Below are positions 25,520-33,612 of a stretch of DNA of 64,000 nt, piece by piece (within the stretch, counting starts at the first letter, position 1; each line of letters opens with the position of its first letter). The notes below the pieces were generated by a model, which made no database searches, was not told the origin of the DNA, and was given only the letters and a program-made list of their open reading frames with translations. The stretch covers positions 1 through 64,000 of the forward strand of contig NZ_JACJSA010000018.1 in NCBI RefSeq assembly GCF_014697545.1, given 5' to 3'. The DNA comes from Oscillatoria sp. FACHB-1407 (GTDB lineage Bacteria > Cyanobacteriota > Cyanobacteriia > Elainellales > Elainellaceae). A program made the position numbers and the translations under genes.

Positions 25520-26344
25520 TTAGTGAACCAGTGCCTCACCGTGTCCAGACAGCACTAATTCCTCAGCGGCTGAGCCATAAATTTGATTGAGTCGGGTGTT
25601 GTCCAGGTCAGTTGTCTTGCCGTCAAACCGGACTTCTCCACCCTGGAGCGCGATCGCCCGTTCAAAGTAGTGCCGCACCATTTGCACCTGATGCAGTGAG
25701 GTGATGACTGTGATGCCATGCTCTCGGTTGAGATAAACCAGCAGTTCCATCACCTTACGGGCAGATTCTGGGTCGAGAGAGGCGATCGGCTCATCCGCCA
25801 AAATAATCTGCGCCCCCTGCATGAGACAACGAGCGATCGCCACTCGCTGCTGTTGCCCACCCGACAACTCCGAGGCACGTTTGTACGCCTGGTTAAGAAT
25901 CCCGACTCGCTCCAGTGCTGCCAGTGCTCTCTCTTTATCTTCCTTGGAAAACCAATGGAGAATAGACTTGATGGGAGAGACATTAGCGAGATTGCCCACC
26001 AACACATTCTCAATCACCGTCAAACGGCTCACCAGGTTGAACTGCTGGAAAATAAAGCCAATCTGGCTGCGCAACTGCCGCACTTTAGAGTGCATCTTGC
26101 CATCTGCCTGAATGGGCGTCCCAAAGATCTCAATCATGCCACCATCTGCCTGATGCAGACCGTTGAGCGTACGCAGCAAGGTGGATTTACCAGAACCAGA
26201 CGCTCCTACCAGAGCAACTCGTTCACCCTTTGCGACCGCAAAGCTAACCTTTTTGAGGACATCAATTTTGGTAGCCTGTTTGACCTTAAATGACTTCGTT
26301 AAATCTCTGATTTCAACCGCATTGGGCGTTAGATAGCTTTGCAT
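25520..26344 (-). CDS. phnC: phosphonate ABC transporter ATPase PhnC
   Basis: An ABC ATPase of about 274 residues: Walker A GASGSGKST, Q-loop IFQQFNLV, signature LSGGQQQRVAIARCL, Walker B IILADEPIASLD and H-loop TSLHQV. The spacing and LTVIENVLVGNL segment are PhnC-typical. The start at 26344 (MQSYLTPN) is preferred over 26410, which would bring the start codon to within four bases of the operator at 26414. It is the first gene of the phnC-D-E unit, with its own control region at 26345-26551. Confidence 0.93.
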   Translation of the reverse strand: MQSYLTPNAVEIRDLTKSFKVKQATKIDVLKKVSFAVAKGERVALVGASGSGKSTLLRTLNGLHQADGGMIEIFGTPIQADGKMHSKVRQLRSQIGFIFQQFNLVSRLTVIENVLVGNLANVSPIKSILHWFSKEDKERALAALERVGILNQAYKRASELSGGQQQRVAIARCLMQGAQIILADEPIASLDPESARKVMELLVYLNREHGITVITSLHQVQMVRHYFERAIALQGGEVRFDGKTTDLDNTRLNQIYGSAAEELVLSGHGEALVH

Positions 26345-26413
26345 AAACTGCTGGTGCAATGTCTTTGTGGGGCAAGAAAACCAGATTGTGGAATCGTGAT
26401 TGACCTGCAAAAT

Positions 26414-26429
26414 ATCTAGACATCTGGAC
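26414..26429. promoter_or_regulatory. putative PhnF operator upstream of phnC
   Basis: ATCTAGACATCTGGAC, identical at 14 of 16 positions to the palindrome at the phnG promoter (9755-9770). It lies between the Pho-box-like sequence and the phnC start, downstream of a weak -10 candidate (TATTAG, minus strand, 26447-26442). Confidence 0.7.
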
Positions 26430-26460
26430 TTTTTTGCATTGCTAATATCCTCTGGTATCT

Positions 26461-26490
26461 ACCTTAAGTAGCAAGAAAGTTCAGGTTAAG
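26461..26490 (-). promoter_or_regulatory. Pho-box-like triple repeat upstream of phnC
   Basis: Read toward phnC: CTTAACCT-gaa-CTTTCTTG-cta-CTTAAGGT, three 8-mers with exact 3-bp spacers. Cyanobacterial PhoB/SphR boxes are described as three such repeats of PyTTAAPyPy(T/A). The first unit is perfect, the third good and the second weak. It ends 13 bp before the -10 candidate. Confidence 0.5.
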
Positions 26491-26551
26491 GTTTCCTCAT
26501 GGTTACTTTAGATACCACCAGCGATTAGTGATGAACTGAGCCGTGCTGAAT

Positions 26552-27274
26552 TTAAATGATCTCGTTTTCAAAGACCAACTCCATGCGATCGCCCCGAAAC
26601 CGTGTCACACCGTATTCAATCACCTGCTCCTGTTGATCGACATTGATCGATTCTGTTAGCAGAATGGGGGCGTTGAGCGGCAATTCCAGAAGTTTTGCGT
26701 CGTTGGGTTGCACCATACGGGCAGAGATGCGCGTACTGCGACGGATGTGGTCACAGCCATATTCTTGCTGCAATAGACGAGAGATGGATTGATACTGTCC
26801 CCATTGGTCAGCAAAGTGAGGGAAACGAGCCGCAGGAAAGTAGCTGGTGCCGACACTGATGGGGCGATCGTCTGCAAAGCTCAGTAATTCTAACAAAATC
26901 AAGCTACTGCCCACGGGTAACTCCAACCGTTTTGCCAGCGATGGATCAGCCGGGATCTCCGCCAGGTGTAACAACTTACGGCTGACCTTTAAGCCCTGGG
27001 CTTTTAAGGCTTCGTTGTAGCGAACCCGCTTGCCGATGGGATAGGTAATCGGTGCAGAGGCAACAAACGTGCCCCGCCCGCGATCGATTCGCACCAACCC
27101 CTCATGCCGCAAAATCTCAATAGCGCGTCGCAACGTATGGCGGTTGACTCCAAACCGAGCACTCAACTCAGCTTCGGTCGGCAATTGATCACCCAGTTGA
27201 TAGATCGCATCTGAAATGTTGCGCCGAAGCTCGTTGGCAATTTGCAGATATAGGGGTAACGCCTCTTGAGTCAT
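26552..27274 (-). CDS. phnF: GntR/HutC-family regulator PhnF
   Basis: About 240 residues: an N-terminal winged helix (about 6-75, with LPTEAELSARFGVNRHTLRRAIEIL and GRGTFVA) and a C-terminal UTRA ligand-binding domain (about 95-235, with GTSYFPAARFP and E-x-I-x-V). HutC-type members of phn loci are called PhnF and usually repress phosphonate genes until a ligand binds. The start at 27274 (MTQEALPLYLQ) fits the family; 27346 is too early. Two matching palindromes at phnG and phnC are its probable targets. Confidence 0.9.
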   Translation of the reverse strand: MTQEALPLYLQIANELRRNISDAIYQLGDQLPTEAELSARFGVNRHTLRRAIEILRHEGLVRIDRGRGTFVASAPITYPIGKRVRYNEALKAQGLKVSRKLLHLAEIPADPSLAKRLELPVGSSLILLELLSFADDRPISVGTSYFPAARFPHFADQWGQYQSISRLLQQEYGCDHIRRSTRISARMVQPNDAKLLELPLNAPILLTESINVDQQEQVIEYGVTRFRGDRMELVFENEII

Positions 27275-27310
27275 GGACGAGACTAGCAAGCAATGGAACG
27301 GTGCCGTTAC

Positions 27311-27333
27311 TAACCTATCGTGACCGATAGTTA
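27311..27333. promoter_or_regulatory. inverted repeat upstream of phnF
   Basis: CTATCG-TGAC-CGATAG (27315-27330) with TAAC/TTA outer arms, located between the phoH stop and the phnF start. It is unlike the GTCTAGAC operators, so if functional it binds another protein or forms a transcript hairpin. Confidence 0.45.
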
Positions 27334-27348
27334 GAACACAGGACAAGT

Positions 27349-28674
27349 TTACAAAAGCGTGGCGGCTCGTTCTGCCAGGGGCGATCGCTCTCCTTTTAAT
27401 AGGGTGATGTGTCCCGCCAACGGCTCGCCCTTAAACCGTTCTACCACATAGGTTAAGCCGTTACTCGCCGCATCGACATAGGGGTTGTCAATTTGCTCCA
27501 GGTCGCCTGTGAGAATAATCTTAGTGCCCTCACCCGCCCGCGTCAAAATCGTCTTGACTTCATGGGGAGTTAGATTTTGCGCCTCATCCACAATCAAAAA
27601 CTGCTTGGGAATGGTGCGTCCACGAATGTAAGTCAGCGGCTCAATCTGCAAGAAACCCATCTCCATCAGTTCTTCATAGCCACGACGGTGATACCGGGGC
27701 TTATCCGCCTGGTCTTGCGTCCCCAAAATCAGGTCAAAGTTGTCGTACAACGGTTGCATCCAGGGAGTCAGCTTCTCATTCACATCGCCCGGTAAAAAGC
27801 CCAGGTCACGCCCCATCGGCACCACCGGACGAGAGATCAGCAAGCGGCTGTAGAGTCGTTCATCTGCCACTTTGTGTAACCCAGCAGCGATCGCCAATAG
27901 CGTCTTCCCTGTCCCTGCTTTGCCGACCAGTGTCACCAGTTGAATCGAGTCTCGTAACAACAACTCCAGCGCAAATTTCTGCTCACGGTTCCTTGCTCGA
28001 ATGCGCGATACACCGGATGGTGGCAGTTGGTTCAAGGCAACCACTTGATGCGTAACGCCATCCACGATTCCCAACGCCGTATGGGAGGGATTGGTCGCAT
28101 CCACCAGCGTCAACGCCTCATTCGCCAGAAACTCACCGTCAATGCTGATGGAACCCTGCTGATAAAACTGCGTAATCGTTTCCGGTGACACCAGCGTCTC
28201 AGCCGTACCCGTGTACAGCTCATCCACATCCACCTTGTCACTTTCGTAGTCTTGCGCCAACAAGCCCAAGGCATCGGCTTTGATCCGCAAATTGGTGTCT
28301 TTGCTGACCATCACCACCGGAGAGTCGCTTTGCCGTTTTAGTTCCAGTGCCAACGCCAAAATCGAGTTATCGGCGCGATCGCCCTCCAACTCCGCAGGCA
28401 ATTCCTCCAATGTCTCCCGATGACAGAGAGCCACCCGCAGCGTTCCACCCCCTCGCATCTCAATCCCATCAGTCAAGTGCCCATGCTGGCGCAACATATC
28501 AAGACTGCGAGAAACCTGTCGGGCGTTTCGACCTGTCACCTCTGGTTGTTTCTTGAAGCGATCGAGTTCTTCAACAACGGTAATCGGCAACACCACATCA
28601 TTGTCTTCAAACCTCAGCATTGCCGTTGGATCATGCAACAACACATTGGTATCGAGGACAAATATTTTCTTCAT
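27349..28674 (-). CDS. PIN-domain PhoH family ATPase
   Basis: A 441-residue protein. The N-terminal PIN ribonuclease-like domain (about 1-140) has the acidic set D8, ELD in VVEELDRF, and D-N-S-I in DRADNSILALA. It is followed by a PhoH ATPase domain (about 215-441) with Walker A GKAGTGKTLLA and Walker B FLIVDEAQN. Such PIN-PhoH fusions couple RNA unwinding to cleavage in studied actinobacterial homologues. It lies upstream of phnF on the same strand with a 74-bp gap. A shared transcript is possible but there is a palindrome between them. Confidence 0.92.
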   Translation of the reverse strand: MKKIFVLDTNVLLHDPTAMLRFEDNDVVLPITVVEELDRFKKQPEVTGRNARQVSRSLDMLRQHGHLTDGIEMRGGGTLRVALCHRETLEELPAELEGDRADNSILALALELKRQSDSPVVMVSKDTNLRIKADALGLLAQDYESDKVDVDELYTGTAETLVSPETITQFYQQGSISIDGEFLANEALTLVDATNPSHTALGIVDGVTHQVVALNQLPPSGVSRIRARNREQKFALELLLRDSIQLVTLVGKAGTGKTLLAIAAGLHKVADERLYSRLLISRPVVPMGRDLGFLPGDVNEKLTPWMQPLYDNFDLILGTQDQADKPRYHRRGYEELMEMGFLQIEPLTYIRGRTIPKQFLIVDEAQNLTPHEVKTILTRAGEGTKIILTGDLEQIDNPYVDAASNGLTYVVERFKGEPLAGHITLLKGERSPLAERAATLL

Positions 28675-28997
28675 GCGTAGACTCTCCAGCAGCCAGAACC
28701 CTAGACCCTTTGACTATCAGTGCCTTGCAGGATCTCCAGCACTGACTCAGTCACTATTGGATGTCCTTCAAGCGTGAAACCCTTATTTTACGGGATGGTT
28801 TCTCCATATTGTTTAAAGATTGTTGGAAATGAGGAGTAGAGGAGTGAGGGAGTGGGAGGATGAAAGGCAAAAGAGGCTGTTGCAAAAGTTAGCGTTTCTG
28901 AACTGTATTCAGAGCGACAATAGAGGTGTGAAATTGGTATCTCAGCCTCCTTGATCTGGATTGAGTGACTTGAGAACCACCGCATAAACGGGAGGGA
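28675..28997. other. spacer upstream of PIN-PhoH gene
   Basis: A 320-bp divergent spacer. I see no gene or repeat. The promoter of the PIN-PhoH gene should lie here, but no convincing boxes stand out. Confidence 0.5.
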
Positions 28998-29123
28998 ATG
29001 ATGTTTCCTACACTAATCCGCCCTAACCCAACGTTAGAAACAATTGTGCAACTTTGTGCCCTGGCATTGGCGATCGCCCTTTGGTGGCTGGTGTTTGCCT
29101 ATCCCATGCCAATTGCCTGTTAA
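28998..29123 (+). CDS. small single-span membrane protein
   Basis: A 41-codon frame starting ATGATG after a strong GGGAGGGA ribosome-binding sequence. The product (MMFPTLIRPNPTLETIVQ...) has one hydrophobic helix rich in Leu, Ala and Trp (about residues 18-35) and ends in Cys. It contains a HIP1-like GCGATCGC in the helix. No family is recognised. The strong ribosome-binding site and clean single-span design favour a real small protein. A heptamer array follows its stop. Confidence 0.5.
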   Translation: MMFPTLIRPNPTLETIVQLCALALAIALWWLVFAYPMPIAC

Positions 29124-29226
29124 CCCCCATTGACCATTGATCATTAACTTATTGACCATCAACCATTGACTACTGACTATTGACCATTGACTACTGACTA
29201 CTGACTACTGACTATTCACCATTAAC
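29124..29226 (-). repeat. heptanucleotide tandem array, inverted
   Basis: ATTGACC, ATCAACC and ACTGACT heptamers, the last array of this family in the window, ending at the stop of the Uma2 gene. Confidence 0.85.
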
Positions 29227-29227
29227 C

Positions 29228-29869
29228 CTAAGAATCCCTATCACTCAATCGCTGTTTTAAGTCACGAATAGCCGCACTCGTGTTGCGATCGTACGCCAAT
29301 TGAATGCAGCGATCGATGATGCCCTGAATATCGACTTTCGGGAAAAAACGGCTTTGGCTCTGCAAGCTATAGACCTCTCCAGCCAGTTGATGAATACGAA
29401 GCTGATTCTTTTTAAACAACCACACCTCAGGAACTCGATAGGGCAAATAATCCTCTACATCCGAGTAGCTCGTCACATCAATCTCCAGCACCAGATCTGG
29501 TGGTGGATCAACGCGCCAATTAATTCGCTTTTTGCCTGCTACCGCTTCCCAGTTATTGATGTAAAAGCAATAGTCTGGCTCGATTCCACTTTCCTCCGGT
29601 AATTCCATCGTCACTGGAGTAAAAGCATCATACTCCCGCTCGTCATGATCTAGCAGAGTTGTAATCACAGCAGCAATCACATGAGCGTCTTTCCCATGCT
29701 GAGGTAAGGGAGACATTAACAACACTTCTCCATTGCGATACTTGAGACGCGGAATCGACCCATCCCCCCGTTGTCGGTTCAGAGCTTGATATTCATCCCA
29801 GGTGGCAGGCAGTCGCACGACAGACCCTGGTGGCAATTGAATTTTGTCAGGTGAGACGAGGGCAAACAT
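29228..29869 (-). CDS. Uma2 family protein (DUF820)
   Basis: A 213-residue Uma2/DUF820 protein with a PD-(D/E)xK-like restriction-endonuclease fold. The motifs are E in YRNGEVLLMSP, EPDYCFYI, and PPPDLVLEIDVTSYS (D-x-E-x-D). The family is hugely expanded in cyanobacteria, and its biological role is not settled. The start ATG is preceded by GAGAGC-type sequence; alternatives are not needed. It stands alone. Confidence 0.88.
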   Translation of the reverse strand: MFALVSPDKIQLPPGSVVRLPATWDEYQALNRQRGDGSIPRLKYRNGEVLLMSPLPQHGKDAHVIAAVITTLLDHDEREYDAFTPVTMELPEESGIEPDYCFYINNWEAVAGKKRINWRVDPPPDLVLEIDVTSYSDVEDYLPYRVPEVWLFKKNQLRIHQLAGEVYSLQSQSRFFPKVDIQGIIDRCIQLAYDRNTSAAIRDLKQRLSDRDS

Positions 29870-29918
29870 AGCAGGGATGCTCTCTTGATGAATCTCTCTA
29901 TTCTAATCGGTGTGATTT

Positions 29919-29956
29919 GGGCGTTGCGAAGCAGTTCCCCCTCTGGGGTAATCGCC
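29919..29956 (-). repeat. REP-like repeat E, intergenic copy
   Basis: GGGCGTTGCGAAGCAGTTCC followed by CCCTCTGGGGTAATCGCC, the inverted-orientation match to the phnG and 2H-gene insertions. Nearby outer arms (GGGCG / CGCC) pair. Confidence 0.75.
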
Positions 29957-30085
29957 TCTCCAGTTCCTCTTGATGGTCTCACTAAAGCTAAAGTACTCGG
30001 TTCAAGCGGAACCCTTACCTTATTAAGAATCGCGTCTACCCTAACTCTCAACTAAAATTTCCTTTATGAGGTAATTTTTAACCGC

Positions 30086-30271
30086 ATGGGTAAAAAGAAT
30101 CACAAAAAAGCAATCCGTAGTTTGACTCAACGAGTTGCTGAGCATCAGGAAAAGATTAGATTGGAATATGACAAGGAAAACCCAGATGAGGGATTAATTG
30201 CACATTGGGAAAAGGAAATTCGTGCGTTTGAGAAGGGTATTCAGCAAGCTCAAAAACGGTTAGGGAGGTAA
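30086..30271 (+). CDS. small hypothetical protein, charged coiled-coil
   Basis: A 61-residue Lys/Glu-rich protein (MGKKNHKKAIRSLTQRV...), predicted helical throughout with possible coiled-coil character (about 5-58). No family is recognised. The start is preceded by a weak ribosome-binding site. Its stop lies two bases before the start of the next small gene, so they form a pair. The two-gene layout resembles small regulatory or toxin-antitoxin pairs, but no motif supports that. Confidence 0.6.
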   Translation: MGKKNHKKAIRSLTQRVAEHQEKIRLEYDKENPDEGLIAHWEKEIRAFEKGIQQAQKRLGR

Positions 30272-30273
30272 AG

Positions 30274-30537
30274 ATGCAAATTAGCGATCGCCCCATTGCA
30301 ATTACAAATCCTACTTTGAGGGGGTTAATTAAGGAGTTAGGCAATGAATGCCGCAATGTCACGGCTTTGATTAATCAACTTCAATTGCCACACTTAACCG
30401 CAACACAACAAGCCGAAATCTTAGCTGAACTTCTGTCTGCTACGATTCATCTTCATGTTCATTGTGACGACGAATTCCAGGAGTTAATCGCTAACGAAAT
30501 GGAAACGTTGCCCGATGACGACGAAACAGATGAATAG
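30274..30537 (+). CDS. small hypothetical protein, acidic
   Basis: An 87-residue acidic protein (MQISDRPIAITNPTLRGLIKEL...) with a helical middle and a run of acidic residues at the C-terminus (about 78-87). GGGAGG precedes the start. No domain is recognised. It is paired with the basic 61-residue protein just upstream; opposite net charges suggest, but do not show, that the two interact. Confidence 0.6.
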   Translation: MQISDRPIAITNPTLRGLIKELGNECRNVTALINQLQLPHLTATQQAEILAELLSATIHLHVHCDDEFQELIANEMETLPDDDETDE

Positions 30538-30625
30538 CGATCGCCCTGAAGAAAATCTCCTTAACCTCTAATGAGATGATATAGAATGAGGCAAAAGAAT
30601 TATCCACATCTCACCGGAGGAACAG

Positions 30626-31469
30626 GTGGCAAACCCAGCCATTCGCGTGTTTTACTCCTATTCTCGTCAAGATCGAGAGATGTGCGATCGCCTGGATGAG
30701 CATCTGTCCCATTTAAGACGCAGCGGCAAAATTGTGCCCTGGTGTGACCTGCAACTGGAACCCGGTAGCGAGTGGGAGAAAACGCTGCTGGAGAAACTAG
30801 AGACAGCCGATATTATTCTATTGCTGGTCTCTGCAAGATTTTTGGCATCTGACTATTGTTCTAACACTGAGTTAAGACGGGCGATCGATCGCCACAACAG
30901 TAGAACAGGCAAGATTTCACCAAGAACTACAGCAAGCATTAGAACAACAACAGATATCGAATCAACAATCTGCCTCAACTCCATATGCATCTCTGCCTAG
31001 TAACTATGCATCTTCACAACGGAGACAAACTCATCAATTCCCCTGGAGACGTTTACCTTGGTGGTGGTTAGCTTTCTCTATATTGGGATATACCGTTACA
31101 GGTAGTGTTCTTTCTTTCACGGTTGCTCCTTGGTGGCTATGGATTTTGACTGTGGCTTGGGTTGTGACTGGGACTGTGGCTGGGACTGCGACTAGGGCTG
31201 GGGGTGAGACTGGGGCTGGAGATAGGGCTGTGGCTGTGGCTTGGGTTGTGGCTTGGGTTGTGGGTGTGGCTGCGGCTAGGGATGCGACTTGGGCTGTAAG
31301 TGTAGCTGTGGCTGGGGCTGAGGCTGGGGCTGGGATTGAATTATTAAACTATTTCAATAAGCTGCAAACTTTTCTGATTTTGAGTGGAGTTTCACTTGGA
31401 GGGTTGGGGTTGGGGTGGCTGATTGGAGCAACTCTTCAGTCGATGGGAGTTGAGCTTCCATCAAGGTAG
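30626..31469 (+). pseudogene. TIR-domain membrane protein, frameshifted
   Basis: The first frame (30626-31000) encodes most of a TIR domain (RVFYSYSRQDREMCDRL..., ARFLASDYC-x-x-x-EL with the catalytic-type Glu), then loses homology after IDRHN. The downstream part continues in another frame from about 30900 (QARFHQELQQAL, a basic proline region, then transmembrane low-complexity sequence) to the stop at 31469. TIR proteins normally have about 60 more residues at the break, so a deletion plus frameshift at the GCGATCGATCGCC site explains the structure. The TM region is built from GGGRCT-type hexamers. I call it broken. Confidence 0.7.
31130..31340 (+). repeat. GGGRCT-type hexanucleotide low-complexity tract
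   Basis: Imperfect hexamers such as GGGACT, GGGGCT and TGGCTG encode alternating Val/Ala/Thr/Gly/Trp residues, a membrane-spanning pattern. It lies within the broken TIR gene. Confidence 0.75.
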
Positions 31470-31481
31470 GTCAGTGAGTTC

Positions 31482-31514
31482 AGATCTGCGACTTCTCCAA
31501 GAAGTCGCAGATCT
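31482..31514. repeat. 15-bp perfect stem with 3-nt loop
   Basis: AGATCTGCGACTTCT-cca-AGAAGTCGCAGATCT. It is a strong hairpin just after the broken TIR gene, without a following T-run, so it may be a palindromic repeat rather than a terminator. Confidence 0.7.
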
Positions 31515-31523
31515 TTGCGAGAA

Positions 31524-31561
31524 GGGGCAATGCGAAGCAGTTCCGAGAAGGGGCGATCGCC
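31524..31561 (-). repeat. REP-like repeat E copy upstream of NUDIX gene
   Basis: GGGGCAATGCGAAGCAGTTC...GGGGCGATCGCC, same family as 10079-10114. It keeps the upstream reading frame open, which explains the longer alternative start of the NUDIX gene. Confidence 0.7.
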
Positions 31562-31566
31562 CTGTT

Positions 31567-32130
31567 ATGATTGCCACAGAATCGGTAAGCCTGAGCCAAG
31601 TCATGAATCCAGATCAAGTCATTTTTAGTACCAAGTGGTTTGTTATCCGCGAGAGTTCCAGAGGGTTTCAATACTTTGAGCGCAGGGGCAAAGACTCAAT
31701 TGGCGTGTTTCTGGTTAGAAAAAGGACTGAGGCTCCGGGACACTATGATGTGCTGATTCGGCAACAACCCTTGTGCATCGACAACACCGAAATTGACGGT
31801 ATGTTGAAGCTATTTCCCTGTCCTATCACAGGGGCGATCGAAGAAGGGGAATCACCAGAGGTGACTGCCGTTCGAGAAGCCTACGAAGAAGGGGGATATA
31901 CCATTGAGGTAAAATCTCTGGGGCACTATGTTGTCGGTACTCAAACGAATGAAATTTGCTATCTCTATTACGCTGATGTCACAGGGGTAATTCCCGATGA
32001 TCCACCCCAGGATGGCAGTTATTTTGAGTCAATTAGCCGCAACGAATGGCATCCGTTAGACTATCTGAAATCCTGTGATTACTCGGCTTGCCAGATTGGA
32101 TACACCCGATTGCAAGAAGTTCTTCCTTAA
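31567..32130 (+). CDS. NUDIX hydrolase
   Basis: About 187 residues from ATG 31567; an in-frame Met at 31603 is also possible. The frame extends upstream to 31423 only through repeat sequence. The Nudix box fits exactly: G-AIEEG-E-SPEVTAV-REAYEEGGY (GX5EX7REUXEEXGU). It is predicted to hydrolyse a nucleoside diphosphate linked to another moiety. The substrate is unknown, and the region after the box (YYADVTG, NEWHPLDYL) gives no specificity motif that I recognise. Confidence 0.85.
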   Translation: MIATESVSLSQVMNPDQVIFSTKWFVIRESSRGFQYFERRGKDSIGVFLVRKRTEAPGHYDVLIRQQPLCIDNTEIDGMLKLFPCPITGAIEEGESPEVTAVREAYEEGGYTIEVKSLGHYVVGTQTNEICYLYYADVTGVIPDDPPQDGSYFESISRNEWHPLDYLKSCDYSACQIGYTRLQEVLP

Positions 32131-32191
32131 AAAATAGAATGATTAACAGTGCTTGTTTGACTGTTGATTATTAAAAGGGGAACGTTGAGCT

Positions 32192-32428
32192 ATGCGATGT
32201 GCAGTGATTAGTCGGGCAGGGCAAGTTTTAGCCAATGGCTATTTAATGCTTCACCGCGAGGAAGATGGTGAACTGCGGCTCGACCTGCGAACAGACGGGG
32301 GGCGATTACTCCAGGGTGGGTTGATTGGCGACGATGGAGATATGACTGCCGCTAGCCAAGCCCTGTTTCGCCAGTTCTTTGAGGTCTGGGGTATGAGTGA
32401 TGTCACGTTGAACGTCACGATTCGGTAG
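32192..32428 (+). CDS. conserved small hypothetical protein
   Basis: A 78-residue soluble protein (MRCAVISRAGQVLANGYLML...) with a predicted beta-rich N-terminal half and a helix. AGGGGAACG precedes the start. No domain is recognised. It lies 60 bp after the NUDIX gene in the same direction and converges with the following membrane-protein gene. Confidence 0.65.
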   Translation: MRCAVISRAGQVLANGYLMLHREEDGELRLDLRTDGGRLLQGGLIGDDGDMTAASQALFRQFFEVWGMSDVTLNVTIR

Positions 32429-32458
32429 AAATGGGCCGTACCTTCTACCTGTGATTGG

Positions 32459-32893
32459 TTAGCCTCGGCGGTTGGCAAACCGACCTGGGGAGACGTTATT
32501 GGCTTGGTCAAAATAGGAGCGGAGCACTCGTCGGCTTAAGGCTCTGCCCAACCCTGACCAGGCTAAGTAGCTAATAAGGAATGTGAGAATTGCCGCGAAA
32601 ACAAGGGATGGCAGAACTGGAACACCTAAAATTTCCAGTCCAGATGCAGCTGCTATACAAATACCACCCATGACACCTGAAAAGGGCAAAATCACTTGCA
32701 ATCTACCGCCTTTAGGCAACGAATTGGGTGAGAAATTTTTAGCCCAGTAATCCATGCGTTGTCGAACAACGATCGCCAGGGGTAATGCACAGGCAAGAAC
32801 AATCAACAAACCAGCCACCAATAAAAAATAGGGAGGCTCAGGTCTAGCTGTTGCGAGGTTATTAAAATCGTCTAAAGAAATTAACCAATCCAT
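32459..32893 (-). CDS. hypothetical membrane protein
   Basis: A 144-residue protein with three to four hydrophobic helices (about 22-44, 67-85, 90-112) and a basic C-terminal end (RALSRRVLRSYFDQ). No family is recognised. It is likely an inner or thylakoid membrane protein. The start Met at 32893 is the only sensible one. Confidence 0.7.
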   Translation of the reverse strand: MDWLISLDDFNNLATARPEPPYFLLVAGLLIVLACALPLAIVVRQRMDYWAKNFSPNSLPKGGRLQVILPFSGVMGGICIAAASGLEILGVPVLPSLVFAAILTFLISYLAWSGLGRALSRRVLRSYFDQANNVSPGRFANRRG

Positions 32894-33318
32894 TAGCTTT
32901 AAAGTCAGTAGAAGGACAAAAAAAGAACTTTCGGGGCTTAACCCAGGGGAGATGTTTTCCCAGCTTTTATAAAGTTGTTTAACAAGACAATATCTCTCGG
33001 TTCAGACTTGATTTCCCCTGCTCTTTAATTAGGGGGATGCTAAGGGCGGGGGGATCTCCAAAGGTTAGTCATTATCCAAGAAGTATTGGTTTAACGCGGG
33101 TGAATGTAGCGTGAAGAATCAGTAGACACCAGCTAATTGCGTACCTTCAGTTCCGTAATTCAGCCAAACTCATCTCAATCTATAAACAGCTTCATTGCAC
33201 TGCATGAAAGTGCAAATTTACTCTAGCCCAAGAGTCAATTTGTGAACTAAAAATGTGGTGCTAAAGAAGGGGGAGGTATTAAGCCATAGGGTTAACTTTT
33301 TGCAGATCAAGATCGCTT

Positions 33319-33612
33319 GACGTGAATTCGGGATAAGGATTCGGCAGTTGACATCGCAGCTATAGGAACAAAAGAAACAAAATCGGTCTGCGTCGGTTTG
33401 TCATACCGATTTAATGTTTGATTGTGGCAGATCACTGGGTAGGGGCGTTTCGCGAAACGCCCTTACGGAATCATGTGCAGCGAAGCCAATTCAAATTGGT
33501 ATCAAATCCTGCATCTTCCAAAGTCTGCATCGGCGGATTTCGCCTCGATAGCCGCGAATTCATTCGCCAGACTCTTAAACTGAACTGACATTATTTGAGT
33601 TAGGCATCACAT
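33319..33612 (+). repeat. multi-hairpin repeat A, copy 2, split by MITE B
   Basis: The left part ends GGTCTGCGTCGGTTTGTCA and the right part resumes AAATCCTGCATCTTCC, then the GTCTGC..GCGGAT hairpin and GCGAATTCATTCGC. Removing the MITE and one TCA restores the consensus. Confidence 0.8.
33404..33501 (+). mobile_element. MITE family B, 98 bp, TCA target duplication
   Basis: Terminal inverted repeats TACCGATTT / AAATTGGTA, a central palindrome GGGCGTTTCGCGAAACGCCC, and flanking TCA on both sides. The copies at 39174, 45752 and 58382 are also exactly 98 bp. Confidence 0.85.

Noticed and set aside
25718-26293. 191-residue plus-strand frame opposite phnC
   Set aside because: Antisense shadow of a clear ABC ATPase.
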